Shown in pieces: positions 1-6,791 of a stretch of DNA of 8,922 nt; position 1 is the first letter of the stretch; each line of letters opens with the position of its first letter. Made by a program: the position numbers and the translations under genes. The notes beneath the pieces were generated by a model. The model saw only the letters and a program-made list of their open reading frames with translations. It did not search any database and was not told the origin of the DNA. The DNA lies in NCBI GenBank assembly GCA_033721095.1, contig JAWWBG010000108.1, positions 1-8,922 on the forward strand. The letters run 5' to 3'. This DNA is from JAWWBG01 sp033721095 (GTDB taxonomy: Bacteria > Actinomycetota > Nitriliruptoria > Nitriliruptorales > Nitriliruptoraceae).

Positions 1-1
1 G

Positions 2-700
2 CCCTCGGCCAACACGCGCTGGGACAACACGATCGCCATCCTCACCGGCGACTACCTGTTCGCCCGGGCCTCCGAGCTGTCGGCGGATCTCGGCGTCGAG
101 GTCACGCGGATCATGGCCCAGACGATCGCGACGCTGTGCGAGGGACAGATCCGCGAGGTCCAGGGCTCCATCGGCGCGCTTCCGCCCGACGTGCCGCTGC
201 TGGAGCCGACGCTCGACCACTACCTCACCGTGGTCGCCGAGAAGACGGCGTCGCTGATCGCCACCAGTGCCCGGCTCGGCGCCCTGCTCGCCGGCTGCGA
301 CGACGACGTCGTCAAGGCCGCGACCGAGTACGGCTGGAACATGGGGATGGCCTTCCAGCTCTCCGACGACCTCCTCGACATCGGCTCCGAGACCGAGGAC
401 TCCGGCAAGACGCCCGGGACCGACCTGCGCGAGGGCGTCCGAACCCTCCCGGTCCTGTACGCGATCGAGGACGACCCCGGCGGCGAGCTGGAGACCCTCC
501 TGTCGGTCGACGAGGTCTCCGAGGAGGCGGTGGCTCGCGCGCTCGAGCTGCTGCGCGGCTCGGCTGCGATGGAGCGCGCCCGTCAGACCGCCGCCGACTA
601 CGTGCACACGTCCGTCGAGGCCCTCGCGCCCTTCGAGGGCCAGGCCATCACCAAGGCGCTGCGGCGCCTGTCGGAGTACGCCCTCGACCGCGTCGGCTGA
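2..700 (+). CDS. Polyprenyl diphosphate synthase, C-terminal part (5' end off window)
   Basis: The reading frame is open from base 2, and 232 residues are visible, ending at TGA 698-700. The enzyme is a trans-isoprenyl diphosphate synthase, which condenses isopentenyl diphosphate onto an allylic diphosphate in the cytoplasm. The visible part starts with a RWDNTIAILTGDYLFARA stretch, which is the helix after the first Asp-rich motif in this family. It contains the second Asp-rich motif DDLLD (365-379), followed by GKTPGTDLREG and TLPVLYA, the usual diphosphate/Mg-binding tail. The first DDxxD motif must lie upstream of the window. Chain length cannot be read from this part. The style resembles actinobacterial hepta- to nonaprenyl synthases that make the menaquinone side chain, and the nearby nuo genes fit that, but this is inference. 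The stop lies one base before the ung start, so the two are probably co-transcribed. Confidence 0.93.
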   Translation, partial: PSANTRWDNTIAILTGDYLFARASELSADLGVEVTRIMAQTIATLCEGQIREVQGSIGALPPDVPLLEPTLDHYLTVVAEKTASLIATSARLGALLAGCDDDVVKAATEYGWNMGMAFQLSDDLLDIGSETEDSGKTPGTDLREGVRTLPVLYAIEDDPGGELETLLSVDEVSEEAVARALELLRGSAAMERARQTAADYVHTSVEALAPFEGQAITKALRRLSEYALDRVG

Positions 701-701
701 C

Positions 702-1370
702 GTGGCCTTCACGGACCTCGTCGGCGACGGCTGGGCCGAGGCACTCGAACCGGTGGCCGGCACGATCGAGGAGCTGGGCAACTTCCTCCGCGCCGAGCAG
801 GCCGCGGGCCGCCCCTTCCTCCCGGCCGGCAAGGACATCTTCGCCGCCTACGCGATGCCCTTGGCTGACGTGAGGGTCCTCATCGTCGGCCAGGACCCGT
901 ACCCGACGCCCGGGCACCCCATCGGGCTGTGCTTCGCGGTGGCGCCGGACGTGCGCCCGCTGCCCGGAAGCCTCCAGAACATCTTCACCGAGCTGGTCGA
1001 CGACCTGGGCGTGCCGATGCCGTCCACCGGTGACCTGACGCCATGGGTGCAGCAGGGCGTGATGCTGCTGAACCGGTCGCTCACGGTCCGGCCCGGCGCG
1101 CCGGGCAGCCCCCGCGGGCGTGGGTGGGAGGAGGTCACGCAGCGGACGATCGAGGCACTCGTCGAGCGCAGCGGCCCGCTGGTCGCGATCCTCTGGGGCC
1201 GCGACGCGCGCAACCTGCGCCCGCTGCTCGGCGAGGTGCCCGCGATCGAGTCCGCCCACCCGAGTCCGCTGTCGGCGCGCAAGGGCTTCTTCGGCTCCCG
1301 TCCGTTCAGCCGTGCCAACGAGCTGCTCGTGGCGCAGGGCGCCGATCCGGTCGACTGGTCCCTCCCGTGA
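702..1370 (+). CDS. ung: Uracil-DNA glycosylase, family 1
   Basis: A 222-residue protein that removes uracil from DNA as the first step of base excision repair. The catalytic water-activating motif GQDPYP is at residues 63-68 (D65 is the catalytic aspartate) and is followed by TPGHPIGLCF. The uracil-binding/leucine-loop motif HPSPLSARKGFFGSRPFS starts at H186. The sixth motif residue is Pro instead of the His of the E. coli GQDPYH motif; I recall this from other actinobacterial Ung proteins. Length matches the family. The GTG at 702 is chosen because it lies one base after the upstream stop and gives the normal N-terminus. The frame stays open far upstream, but that part overlaps the prenyl synthase and looks nothing like Ung. 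There is no clear Shine-Dalgarno, so translation is probably coupled to the preceding gene. Confidence 0.95.
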   Translation: MAFTDLVGDGWAEALEPVAGTIEELGNFLRAEQAAGRPFLPAGKDIFAAYAMPLADVRVLIVGQDPYPTPGHPIGLCFAVAPDVRPLPGSLQNIFTELVDDLGVPMPSTGDLTPWVQQGVMLLNRSLTVRPGAPGSPRGRGWEEVTQRTIEALVERSGPLVAILWGRDARNLRPLLGEVPAIESAHPSPLSARKGFFGSRPFSRANELLVAQGADPVDWSLP

Positions 1371-1396
1371 ATCCGGGCAATCCCTGAGGTCCACCG

Positions 1397-1431
1397 CTTC
1401 GTGGTCGGCGACCATCTCGACGACCACGAAG
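1397..1431 (+). promoter_or_regulatory. 11-bp inverted repeat before the small membrane-protein gene
   Basis: The left arm CTTCGTGGTCG (1397-1407) and right arm CGACCACGAAG (1421-1431) are exact reverse complements around a 13-base loop. A competing palindrome TGGTCG-g-CGACCA (1402-1414) shares the left arm, so CGACCA occurs twice (1409-1414 and 1421-1426). The right arm ends inside the AAGGGG ribosome binding site (1429-1434) of the next gene. There is no T-run, so it is a poor intrinsic terminator for ung. It could be an RNA hairpin affecting ribosome access or a protein binding site. The repeat is seen directly; its role is inference. Confidence 0.55.
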
Positions 1432-1441
1432 GGGATGTCGC

Positions 1442-1729
1442 ATGACCGTCGCCACCGTCACGGCAGTTCTGGACCACCACGATGGGCGCATCCGGCGCCT
1501 CTGGATTCGACTGGCCACGTCCGTCGGTGCCACCGCCGCGGCGTTCGTCAGCAGCGTTGTCGTGCTCATGAACTGCGTCGCACTGTTCGGCGGCCCCTCA
1601 CCCTGCCCGGGTGATGGCTGGGACGACCTTGCCGCCGTCCTCTTCGTCGCCGCCCTCGTCGGCGCGCTCGTCGCCGTGACCGTTGTCGTCCGGCTCGTGA
1701 TCGCGTATCGGGCACGCGCACGCGGCTGA
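1442..1729 (+). CDS. Small two-helix membrane protein, unknown function
   Basis: A 95-residue protein that I do not recognise. It has a short polar N-terminus containing RIRR, a hydrophobic segment at about residues 24-48, a short loop (GGPSPCPGDGWDD) and a second hydrophobic segment at about 63-88, and it ends in RARARG. Positive charges at both ends and acidic residues in the loop predict a hairpin with both termini in the cytoplasm. C45 and C55 flank the loop and could form a disulfide on the outer face. The start is supported by AAGGGG (1429-1434) seven bases upstream of ATG. Codons are GC-rich at the third position, as in the neighbours, so it looks like a true gene. It follows ung by 71 bases with an inverted repeat between them, and may be transcribed separately. 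Confidence 0.72.
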   Translation: MTVATVTAVLDHHDGRIRRLWIRLATSVGATAAAFVSSVVVLMNCVALFGGPSPCPGDGWDDLAAVLFVAALVGALVAVTVVVRLVIAYRARARG

Positions 1730-2374
1730 TCAGGCCCTTCGCCTGCTCGCCGCACCCCGACGGTTGCCGGCTCCCGTTCGCTCCAGGCGCGAGCTGACCA
1801 TCCGGATGAGCTCGGTCCTCACGGGCTGCCAGCGGGCCTCGAGCTCGTCGTCGTCGAGCAGCGGAGCCAGGGCGACCACGCCGCGAACGGCGGCAAGGCC
1901 CGTCTCGAGCACCGCCCGCGCGTCGGGATGCTCGGCCGCGTTCGGGAAGACCACCGCGACGGTGTCGAGCAGCTCCTTCTGGATCTCGGCTTCGAGGCTG
2001 CGCGCGACGTCGGCGACGTCGCGGTCATCGGCTGCTGCCTGCCACAGCGCCTGGAGCGCGCGGAACTCGCGACCCCGGTGCAGCTCCCAGGCAAGGTCCA
2101 CGCCCTGGGCCACGCTGGTCGCGTCCAGTGGCCCCAACGTTCTCAGGCGTTCGAGGGCGCGGACGGCGAGCCCGGCCTTGGCGTGGCGCATGGCTGCCAT
2201 CAGCAGGCCCGCCTTCGTCGGCCAGTAGTGCCGCTGGGTGCCCTGGGCCACGCCGGCCCGACGGGAGATCTCCCGCGTCGAGAGCGTCGCGTACCCGCCC
2301 TCGGCCAGGCAGTCGACGGTTGCCTCCAGCAGGGCCGCCTGGGAGGCGGCGCGCCGCTCCTCCTGCGTGGGCAT
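1730..2374 (-). CDS. TetR family transcriptional regulator
   Basis: A 214-residue protein of normal TetR length. The N-terminal DNA-binding domain (about residues 10-58) carries the helix-turn-helix STREISRRAGVAQGTQRHYW followed by PTKAGLL, in the place of the usual GxLYxHFxxK signature. The remainder is a helical ligand-binding and dimerisation domain with no assignable ligand. It ends in a basic tail (RRGAASRRRA). ATG at 2374-2372 is supported by GGGAGG on the minus strand (2388-2383), eight bases upstream. The gene is transcribed divergently from the DUF2236 oxygenase-like gene, with a perfect 16-bp palindrome between them. The simplest reading is a repressor controlling itself and that gene in response to a small hydrophobic molecule. 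Its stop codon directly abuts that of the small membrane protein. Confidence 0.92.
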   Translation of the reverse strand: MPTQEERRAASQAALLEATVDCLAEGGYATLSTREISRRAGVAQGTQRHYWPTKAGLLMAAMRHAKAGLAVRALERLRTLGPLDATSVAQGVDLAWELHRGREFRALQALWQAAADDRDVADVARSLEAEIQKELLDTVAVVFPNAAEHPDARAVLETGLAAVRGVVALAPLLDDDELEARWQPVRTELIRMVSSRLERTGAGNRRGAASRRRA

Positions 2375-2465
2375 GAACGCGGCCTCCCGTCCCGACGGCT
2401 CGCATATTACCGCTCAATTGAGCGGGAAATCAGATAGACTCCTCGCGGACACCGAAAGGCGACCG
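2375..2465. promoter_or_regulatory. Divergent promoter region between tetR and the DUF2236 gene
   Basis: This 91-bp region is locally AT-richer than the rest of the window. Toward tetR, the minus strand reads TAATAT (2408-2403), a plausible -10 element about 30 bases before the start codon. Toward the DUF2236 gene, TAGACT (2435-2440) is a plausible -10, about 25 bases before ATG at 2466, with ribosome binding site GAAAGG at 2454-2459. Neither -35 element is convincing. The 16-bp palindrome lies just upstream of both -10 candidates, where a bound repressor would block both promoters. Promoter positions are inferred by eye. Confidence 0.5.
2410..2425. promoter_or_regulatory. Perfect 16-bp palindrome, likely TetR operator
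   Basis: CCGCTCAATTGAGCGG is its own reverse complement across all 16 bases. Size, symmetry and placement between tetR and its divergent neighbour match typical TetR-family operators. There is no T-run and it is not at a gene end, so it is not a terminator. That the adjacent regulator binds here is inference from position. Confidence 0.7.
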
Positions 2466-3425
2466 ATGGCTGCCGGCACGCCCACCCGACGCAAGCCCTT
2501 CAAGGCACCGGCGGGACCGCGCCGGGACGACGGGCTGTTCGGTCCCGGCACGATGGCCTGGCGCGTGTGGATGTCCTCCAGCAATCTCGTCGCTGCCTAT
2601 CGCTCGGTGATCGTGCAGATGGTGCGCACCCCGGTCGGGACCGGCGTGGCCGAGTACAGCGACTACCAACGCGACCCCAACGGGCGGCTGCGCCGGACCG
2701 GGCACTTCTTCGCCGCCTTTGCGCTCGCCGACATGCGGACGGTCGAGGCACTGTCGCGCCAGCTGCACGCGCTGCACAAGAAGGTCAAGGGCGTCGACCC
2801 GACGACCGGCAGGCCCTTCGCCGCGCTCGAACACGAGCACCTGCTGTACGTGCACGTGACCGGCTGGCACTCCGCCCTCACGTGCTTCGAGCGGTTCAAC
2901 GAGCCGCTGACCGAGGCCGAACGGCGGCAGTACTGGCGGGAGGCCGCCATCGGCACCGAGCTGATCGGGTTTCCCGGCGAGCTCGTGCCGTCGACGCCGG
3001 ACGACGTGCGTGCGTACTTCGACGAGATCAACCCGTCGCTGGCCTACAGCCCGGCGGCGATGCACGTGGTCGAGTGGTTCAAGCAGCCGCGCGTCGATCA
3101 CTGGCGTGACGCGCATGCCATCGCGGGCGTCCAGGTCATCAAGGCGGCCGCCATCCCCACGCTGCCGCGGGCCATCCAGCGCATGACCGGCCTGGAGCAG
3201 TCGCCGGTGCGTTCGGCGGCGGCCACGGCCGCCATGAAGGGACTCGTCGGGGTCCTCGACCGCCGCCCGGCGGTGCACGGATTCCGTTTCATCATGCCCG
3301 AGACCCACGAGGTCGTGATGTCCGCCCGCCGCCGCCAGGCCGAGTGGGAGCGGCAGCAGGCGGACCGGCCGCTGGCGGCGCGCACGCTCCAGCTCGTCGG
3401 CAATCGATTCGGTCGGGCCGGCTGA
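2466..3425 (+). CDS. DUF2236 / MpaB-like oxygenase family protein
   Basis: A 319-residue protein resembling the DUF2236 family (ER-bound oxygenase MpaB / rubber oxygenase Lcp catalytic domain), whose characterised members are heme-b enzymes that oxidise hydrophobic substrates. Family signatures, in order: GRLRRTGHFF (73-82, with the conserved Arg and Thr R77/T78), HKKVKGVDPTTG (104-115, H104 being the likely heme-ligand position), HEHLLYVHVTGWHSAL (123-138) and NEPLTEAERRQYWREAAIGTELIGFP (starting at N145). Assignment of H104 and R77/T78 as heme-pocket residues is by analogy with Lcp, not shown here. There is no signal peptide. ATG at 2466 is supported by GAAAGG six bases upstream; the frame is open further upstream but would run through the operator. 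It is probably repressed by the divergent TetR. The substrate is unknown. It converges on the transglutaminase gene with a 24-base gap and no clear terminator. Confidence 0.85.
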   Translation: MAAGTPTRRKPFKAPAGPRRDDGLFGPGTMAWRVWMSSSNLVAAYRSVIVQMVRTPVGTGVAEYSDYQRDPNGRLRRTGHFFAAFALADMRTVEALSRQLHALHKKVKGVDPTTGRPFAALEHEHLLYVHVTGWHSALTCFERFNEPLTEAERRQYWREAAIGTELIGFPGELVPSTPDDVRAYFDEINPSLAYSPAAMHVVEWFKQPRVDHWRDAHAIAGVQVIKAAAIPTLPRAIQRMTGLEQSPVRSAAATAAMKGLVGVLDRRPAVHGFRFIMPETHEVVMSARRRQAEWERQQADRPLAARTLQLVGNRFGRAG

Positions 3426-3449
3426 CCCGCCTCGAGATGCGCGTCGCGG

Positions 3450-4328
3450 CTACTGCTGCTGTTGCTGCTGGGCCGTGCGACGGATCGTGACCGACACGTC
3501 GAGGTCGTGCTCGGCGGGTCCCAGGTACACCCCGCGGAGCGGCGCGACGTCGTCGTAGTCGCGGCCATGGCCGATCTTGATGTGGCGGACCGACCCCTCC
3601 TGCCGGTTCGTCGGATCGAGCGCCCACCAGCCACCGTACGGAACGGCGAACTCGACCCACGCGTGCGTGGAGACCTCGACCTCGTCCACGTCGGGATCGG
3701 CGCCTTCGGCATCGTCGGTGGCGAACAGGTAGCCGGACACGTACCGGGCCGGGATCGACAGCGCGCGGGCCATGGCGATGACCGCGTGCGCGAAGTCCTG
3801 GCACACGCCGGCCCGTGCCGCGAACACCTCCTCGACGTCGACCCCGACGTAGGTCGCCCCGGGCCGGTACTCGAAGCCGGTTGCGATGTGCCGGTGCAGC
3901 GCAAGGATCATGCCCACGACGTCGTCCCCGACGTCCTTGGTCGCCTCTCGGGCCTCCGCGGCGACCTGGGGACCACCGTTGGCGTGGGGCGACTTCTCGA
4001 GGAACTCGAGGTGCTGGTCACGAAACCAGTCGTCGAGCAGATCCTCGCGTGACGGCGACGCGGTCATCGGTTGGCGCGGCAAGGTCTCCACCGACGCGGT
4101 CGCCTCCACCTCCAGATGATCGTGGGGGAGCCGCACCCCGAAGGCGTCCACGCGTGTGCCCCAGTGATCGAAGTAGCTGAAGACACGCGATGACGGCGTG
4201 GTGCGAACGTCGTAGTGGAGGACCTGCTGGTGCTGGTCGGAGGCGGGGCAGGCACGCAGGACATTCTGGGACTCGACCACCGGCTGCTCGTAGGAGAAGA
4301 CGGTGCGATACCGGATGTCGAAGCGCAT
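3450..4328 (-). CDS. Transglutaminase-like cysteine peptidase family protein
   Basis: A 292-residue cytoplasmic-type protein with no signal peptide. Residues 1 to about 85 match the bacterial transglutaminase N-terminal beta domain (MRFDIRYRTVFSYEQPVVES start). Residues about 135-245 form the transglutaminase/papain-like core, with the complete triad C176 (in AGVCQDFAH), H222 (in STHAWVEF) and D238 (in ALDPTN). Family members cleave or transfer amide or isopeptide bonds; the substrate here is unknown. It is the last gene of a three-gene operon with an ATP-grasp ligase and an alpha-E protein. Its ATG (4328-4326) shares one base with the upstream TGA, and GAGG (4339-4336) is a suitable ribosome binding site. 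The odd feature is a C-terminal run of six glutamines (residues 287-292) just before the stop. In this family context it may process a peptide-like product made by its partners, which is inference. Confidence 0.93.
   Translation of the reverse strand: MRFDIRYRTVFSYEQPVVESQNVLRACPASDQHQQVLHYDVRTTPSSRVFSYFDHWGTRVDAFGVRLPHDHLEVEATASVETLPRQPMTASPSREDLLDDWFRDQHLEFLEKSPHANGGPQVAAEAREATKDVGDDVVGMILALHRHIATGFEYRPGATYVGVDVEEVFAARAGVCQDFAHAVIAMARALSIPARYVSGYLFATDDAEGADPDVDEVEVSTHAWVEFAVPYGGWWALDPTNRQEGSVRHIKIGHGRDYDDVAPLRGVYLGPAEHDLDVSVTIRRTAQQQQQQ
3453..3470 (-). repeat. CAG/CAA trinucleotide run encoding C-terminal poly-Gln
   Basis: Read on the minus strand this is CAG CAG CAA CAG CAG CAG followed by TAG, giving six glutamines at the extreme C-terminus of the transglutaminase-like protein. 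Such a run can change length by replication slippage. The single CAA is an interruption that would stabilise it somewhat. Confidence 0.85.
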
Positions 4329-5290
4329 CAGCTCGCCTCGATGAGGTGGAGCATCCCGGCGGGCCCGTGCCGGAAGTAGGTCGCGGCCACGGCCTCCGCG
4401 ACGCCGTGCACGCCCTCGGTGACGTGGTCGAGGAACTCGTAGAGGTCGGCGGCGAGCAGCTCGTCGACCGACGAGAACTCGAGCTCGGAGCGCAGCCGCC
4501 CGACTCGTCGACGCGGCCAGGTCTGGTCACTGTCGGGCGACAGGCGAACCAGCTGGTGTTCGGCGCTGGTGAGGGCGAAGAACACGCTGCGCGGGAACTC
4601 GGGCGACAGCAGCAGGAACTCGACGACGTGGCTGGGCTCCATGGACGTGCGGTAGGACTTGCGATAGGCCTCGAGCGCGGACGCCGACTTGAGGACGGTC
4701 AGCCAGTCGTGGAACGCGGGGGTCGCTGACCGTGCCAGCAGCTGGCCCAGGCGGACGGACAGCAGGCGGCAGGTCATCTCGGCGCGCTCGAGCATGCGTC
4801 CCAGGATCAGGAAGCGCCAGCCGTCGTCGCGCGGCATGGTCTCGGTGATGGCACCAGCGATGGTCTGGCTCCGTTGCTTGACGAGGGACAACAGCTCGTA
4901 CGGACGCTCGTCCACGTCGGCGGCGATGTCGCGACCCTGCAGCTCGAGCTCGATGGCATTGATGGCCTCCCAGACCTCGGTCGAAACGTGCTCGCGCACC
5001 GAGCGCACGTTCTGTCGTGCGTGGCCGATCGACGACACCACCGAGCCCGGGTTGTCGCGGTCCGTGATGAGGAACCGAATGACCTGCTGCGGCACCATGG
5101 CCTGGTCGCGCTCCGCGTACGCCGCAGTCTGGTGCAGGACGTCGAGCAGCTCCTCCCACGACCGCTCCTCGTCGGCGTCGGCAGTGCCCAGCAGTGAGTG
5201 GTAGGTCACGTCGACGAGGCGCGCGGTGTCGTCGGCGCGCTCGGCGTAGCGACCCGCCCAGAACAGGTTCTCCGCGAGACGCGCGAGCAT
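4328..5290 (-). CDS. Alpha-E domain-containing protein
   Basis: A 320-residue, almost wholly helical protein matching the alpha-E family (COG2307/DUF403) in length and in its N-terminal signature MLARLAENLFWAGRYAERADDTARLVD. Further matches are ITETMPRDDGWRFLILGRMLERAEMT in the middle and the FLLLSPEFPRSVFF stretch near residue 230. The biochemical role is unknown. Family members occur almost always beside, or fused to, type 2 circularly permuted ATP-grasp proteins, so a partner or scaffold role is usually assumed. Its ATG (5290-5288) overlaps the ATP-grasp stop by one base and has GGAGGG (5299-5294) just upstream, slightly close. Its own stop overlaps the transglutaminase start in the same way. 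Translational coupling across all three genes is therefore likely. Confidence 0.93.
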   Translation of the reverse strand: MLARLAENLFWAGRYAERADDTARLVDVTYHSLLGTADADEERSWEELLDVLHQTAAYAERDQAMVPQQVIRFLITDRDNPGSVVSSIGHARQNVRSVREHVSTEVWEAINAIELELQGRDIAADVDERPYELLSLVKQRSQTIAGAITETMPRDDGWRFLILGRMLERAEMTCRLLSVRLGQLLARSATPAFHDWLTVLKSASALEAYRKSYRTSMEPSHVVEFLLLSPEFPRSVFFALTSAEHQLVRLSPDSDQTWPRRRVGRLRSELEFSSVDELLAADLYEFLDHVTEGVHGVAEAVAATYFRHGPAGMLHLIEAS

Positions 5291-6753
5291 CAGCCCTCCG
5301 ATCCGCTGTCGGCCAGGACCCAGGTGTCCTTCGAGCCACCGCCCTGTGAGGAGTTGACGACCAGCGATCCCTCTCGGAGTGCGACGCGTGTCAGGCCGCC
5401 GGGTACCACCTCGACGGTTTCGCCGGAGATCACGAACGGGCGGAGGTCGACGTGGCGACCGGCCAGCCGATCCCCGACGAGTGTCGGGTGCCGCGACAGT
5501 TGCACGACCTCCTGGGCGATGTAGCCGCGGGGGTCGTCCGTGATCTGCTTGCGGAACGCCTCGATCTCGCTCTCGTCGGCGTCGGGTCCGATGAGCATGC
5601 CGTATCCACCCGAGGCGGTCACGGGCTTCACGACCAGCTCGTGCAACCGGTCAAGCACCTCCGCCCGCTGGTCCGCGTCCCAGAGCAGGTAGGTCTCGAC
5701 GTTGGGAAGGACCGGCTCCTCACCGAGGTAGTAGCGGATCAGGTCGGGGACGAAGGCATAGAACGCCTTGTCGTCGGCCACGCCGTTGCCGATGGCGTTG
5801 GCGACCGTGACGTTCCCGCTGCGCAACGCGGACAGGAGGCCGGGAACACCCAACGACGAGTCCGCTCGCAGCACCACGGGATCCAGGAAGTCGTCATCGA
5901 TCCGCCGATAGATGACGTCCACCCGGCGAAGTCCACGGGTGGTGCGCATCGAGACGACGTGTTCGTCGACGACGAGGTCGGCTCCCTCGACCAGCTCGAC
6001 GCCCATCTGCCGGGCGAGGAAGGCGTGCTCGAAGTAGGCCGAGTTGAACACGCCCGGCGTCAGGACGACGACCGTTGGCTGGTCGCCGGCGGCTGGGGGA
6101 GCGACGGACCGCAGTGCCCGCAGCAGCATGGCGCCGTAGTGGTCGACCGGCAGCACTTCGTGCCGCGCGAAGACCCGGGGCAGGACCCGGGTCATCGCGG
6201 CTCGGTTCTCGAGGACGTACGAGATGCCCGAAGGGTTGCGCAGGTTGTCCTCGAGGACGCGGTAGATGCCGGCGTCGTCGCGGACGAGGTCGATCCCGGC
6301 CACGAGCGCCCGGGCTCCGTGGGGCACCTGGATGCCGAAGGCCTCTCGCTGGTAGCCATCGCCTGATGTGACCAGCCATCGGGGCACGATCCCGTCGCGG
6401 ATTGCGGCCTGTTCGCCGACATAGAGGTCCTCGAGGAACCGGTTGAGGGCGGTGACGCGCTGGACCAGGCCGCCCTCGAGCATGGCCCACTCGTCGGCGG
6501 GGATGACGCGGGGGACGAGGTCCATCGGGAAGGTGCGCTCGACGCCCTCCTGTTCGCCGTAGACGGTGAACGTGATGCCCTGGCTGCGGAAGATGGCGTT
6601 GCGGAGGCTCTCCCGCCGGGCGAGCTCCTCGGGGGACAAGGCACGGAGGCGATCGACGACGGCGCGGTAGTGCGGCCGGACCTGTCCGTCCGCCGCCATG
6701 ACCTCGTCGAAGAACTGGCCAACGTCGTAGCCGCTGAACAGTGGTTCGCCCAT
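5290..6753 (-). CDS. Circularly permuted type 2 ATP-grasp protein
   Basis: A 487-residue protein of the COG2308 type (DUF404/DUF407), predicted to be an ATP-dependent carboxylate-amine ligase forming amide or peptide bonds. Motifs seen: YRVLEDNLRNPSGISYVLENR (from residue 164), VIYRRIDDDFLDP (from 280), ANAIGNGVADDKAF (318-331, the permuted metal/nucleotide loop), VVKPVTASGGYGMLIGP (from 374, with the ATP-binding Lys and the Gly-rich loop), HVDLRPFV (from 434) and the C-terminal VNSSQGGGSKDTWVL. All the usual blocks are present, so it appears intact. ATG at 6753 has GAGG (6763-6760) six bases upstream. It is the first gene of the operon, so its promoter lies in 6754-6987. The physiological substrates are not known for the family; comparative genomics by others has linked it to peptide synthesis or tagging and sometimes to the Anbu protease, which is not in this window. 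Confidence 0.94.
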   Translation of the reverse strand: MGEPLFSGYDVGQFFDEVMAADGQVRPHYRAVVDRLRALSPEELARRESLRNAIFRSQGITFTVYGEQEGVERTFPMDLVPRVIPADEWAMLEGGLVQRVTALNRFLEDLYVGEQAAIRDGIVPRWLVTSGDGYQREAFGIQVPHGARALVAGIDLVRDDAGIYRVLEDNLRNPSGISYVLENRAAMTRVLPRVFARHEVLPVDHYGAMLLRALRSVAPPAAGDQPTVVVLTPGVFNSAYFEHAFLARQMGVELVEGADLVVDEHVVSMRTTRGLRRVDVIYRRIDDDFLDPVVLRADSSLGVPGLLSALRSGNVTVANAIGNGVADDKAFYAFVPDLIRYYLGEEPVLPNVETYLLWDADQRAEVLDRLHELVVKPVTASGGYGMLIGPDADESEIEAFRKQITDDPRGYIAQEVVQLSRHPTLVGDRLAGRHVDLRPFVISGETVEVVPGGLTRVALREGSLVVNSSQGGGSKDTWVLADSGSEG

Positions 6754-6791
6754 GTTCGACCTCGCGCGGCGAGGCTAGAGGCTGGACCGTG

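Noticed and set aside
648..1427. Minus-strand open frame opposite ung
   Set aside because: It covers ung, whose catalytic motifs are clear, and the product is compositionally biased with no recognisable domain.
2410..2425. The 16-bp palindrome read as an intrinsic terminator or mobile-element end
   Set aside because: It lies between divergent gene starts, has no T-run, and there is no transposase or target duplication nearby.
2430..3308. Minus-strand open frame opposite the DUF2236 gene
   Set aside because: His/Arg/Gly-rich shadow of a gene with family motifs; it would also start within the true coding region.
3411..3427. Weak stem (GGTCGG with CTGACC, one G-U pair) at the end of the DUF2236 gene as a terminator
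   Set aside because: Only six pairs, no following T-run, and it lies mostly inside the coding region.
5452..6366. A 304-codon plus-strand open frame opposite the ATP-grasp gene
   Set aside because: Antisense to a gene with all family motifs; its product is an Asp/Val/Gly-rich composition artefact.
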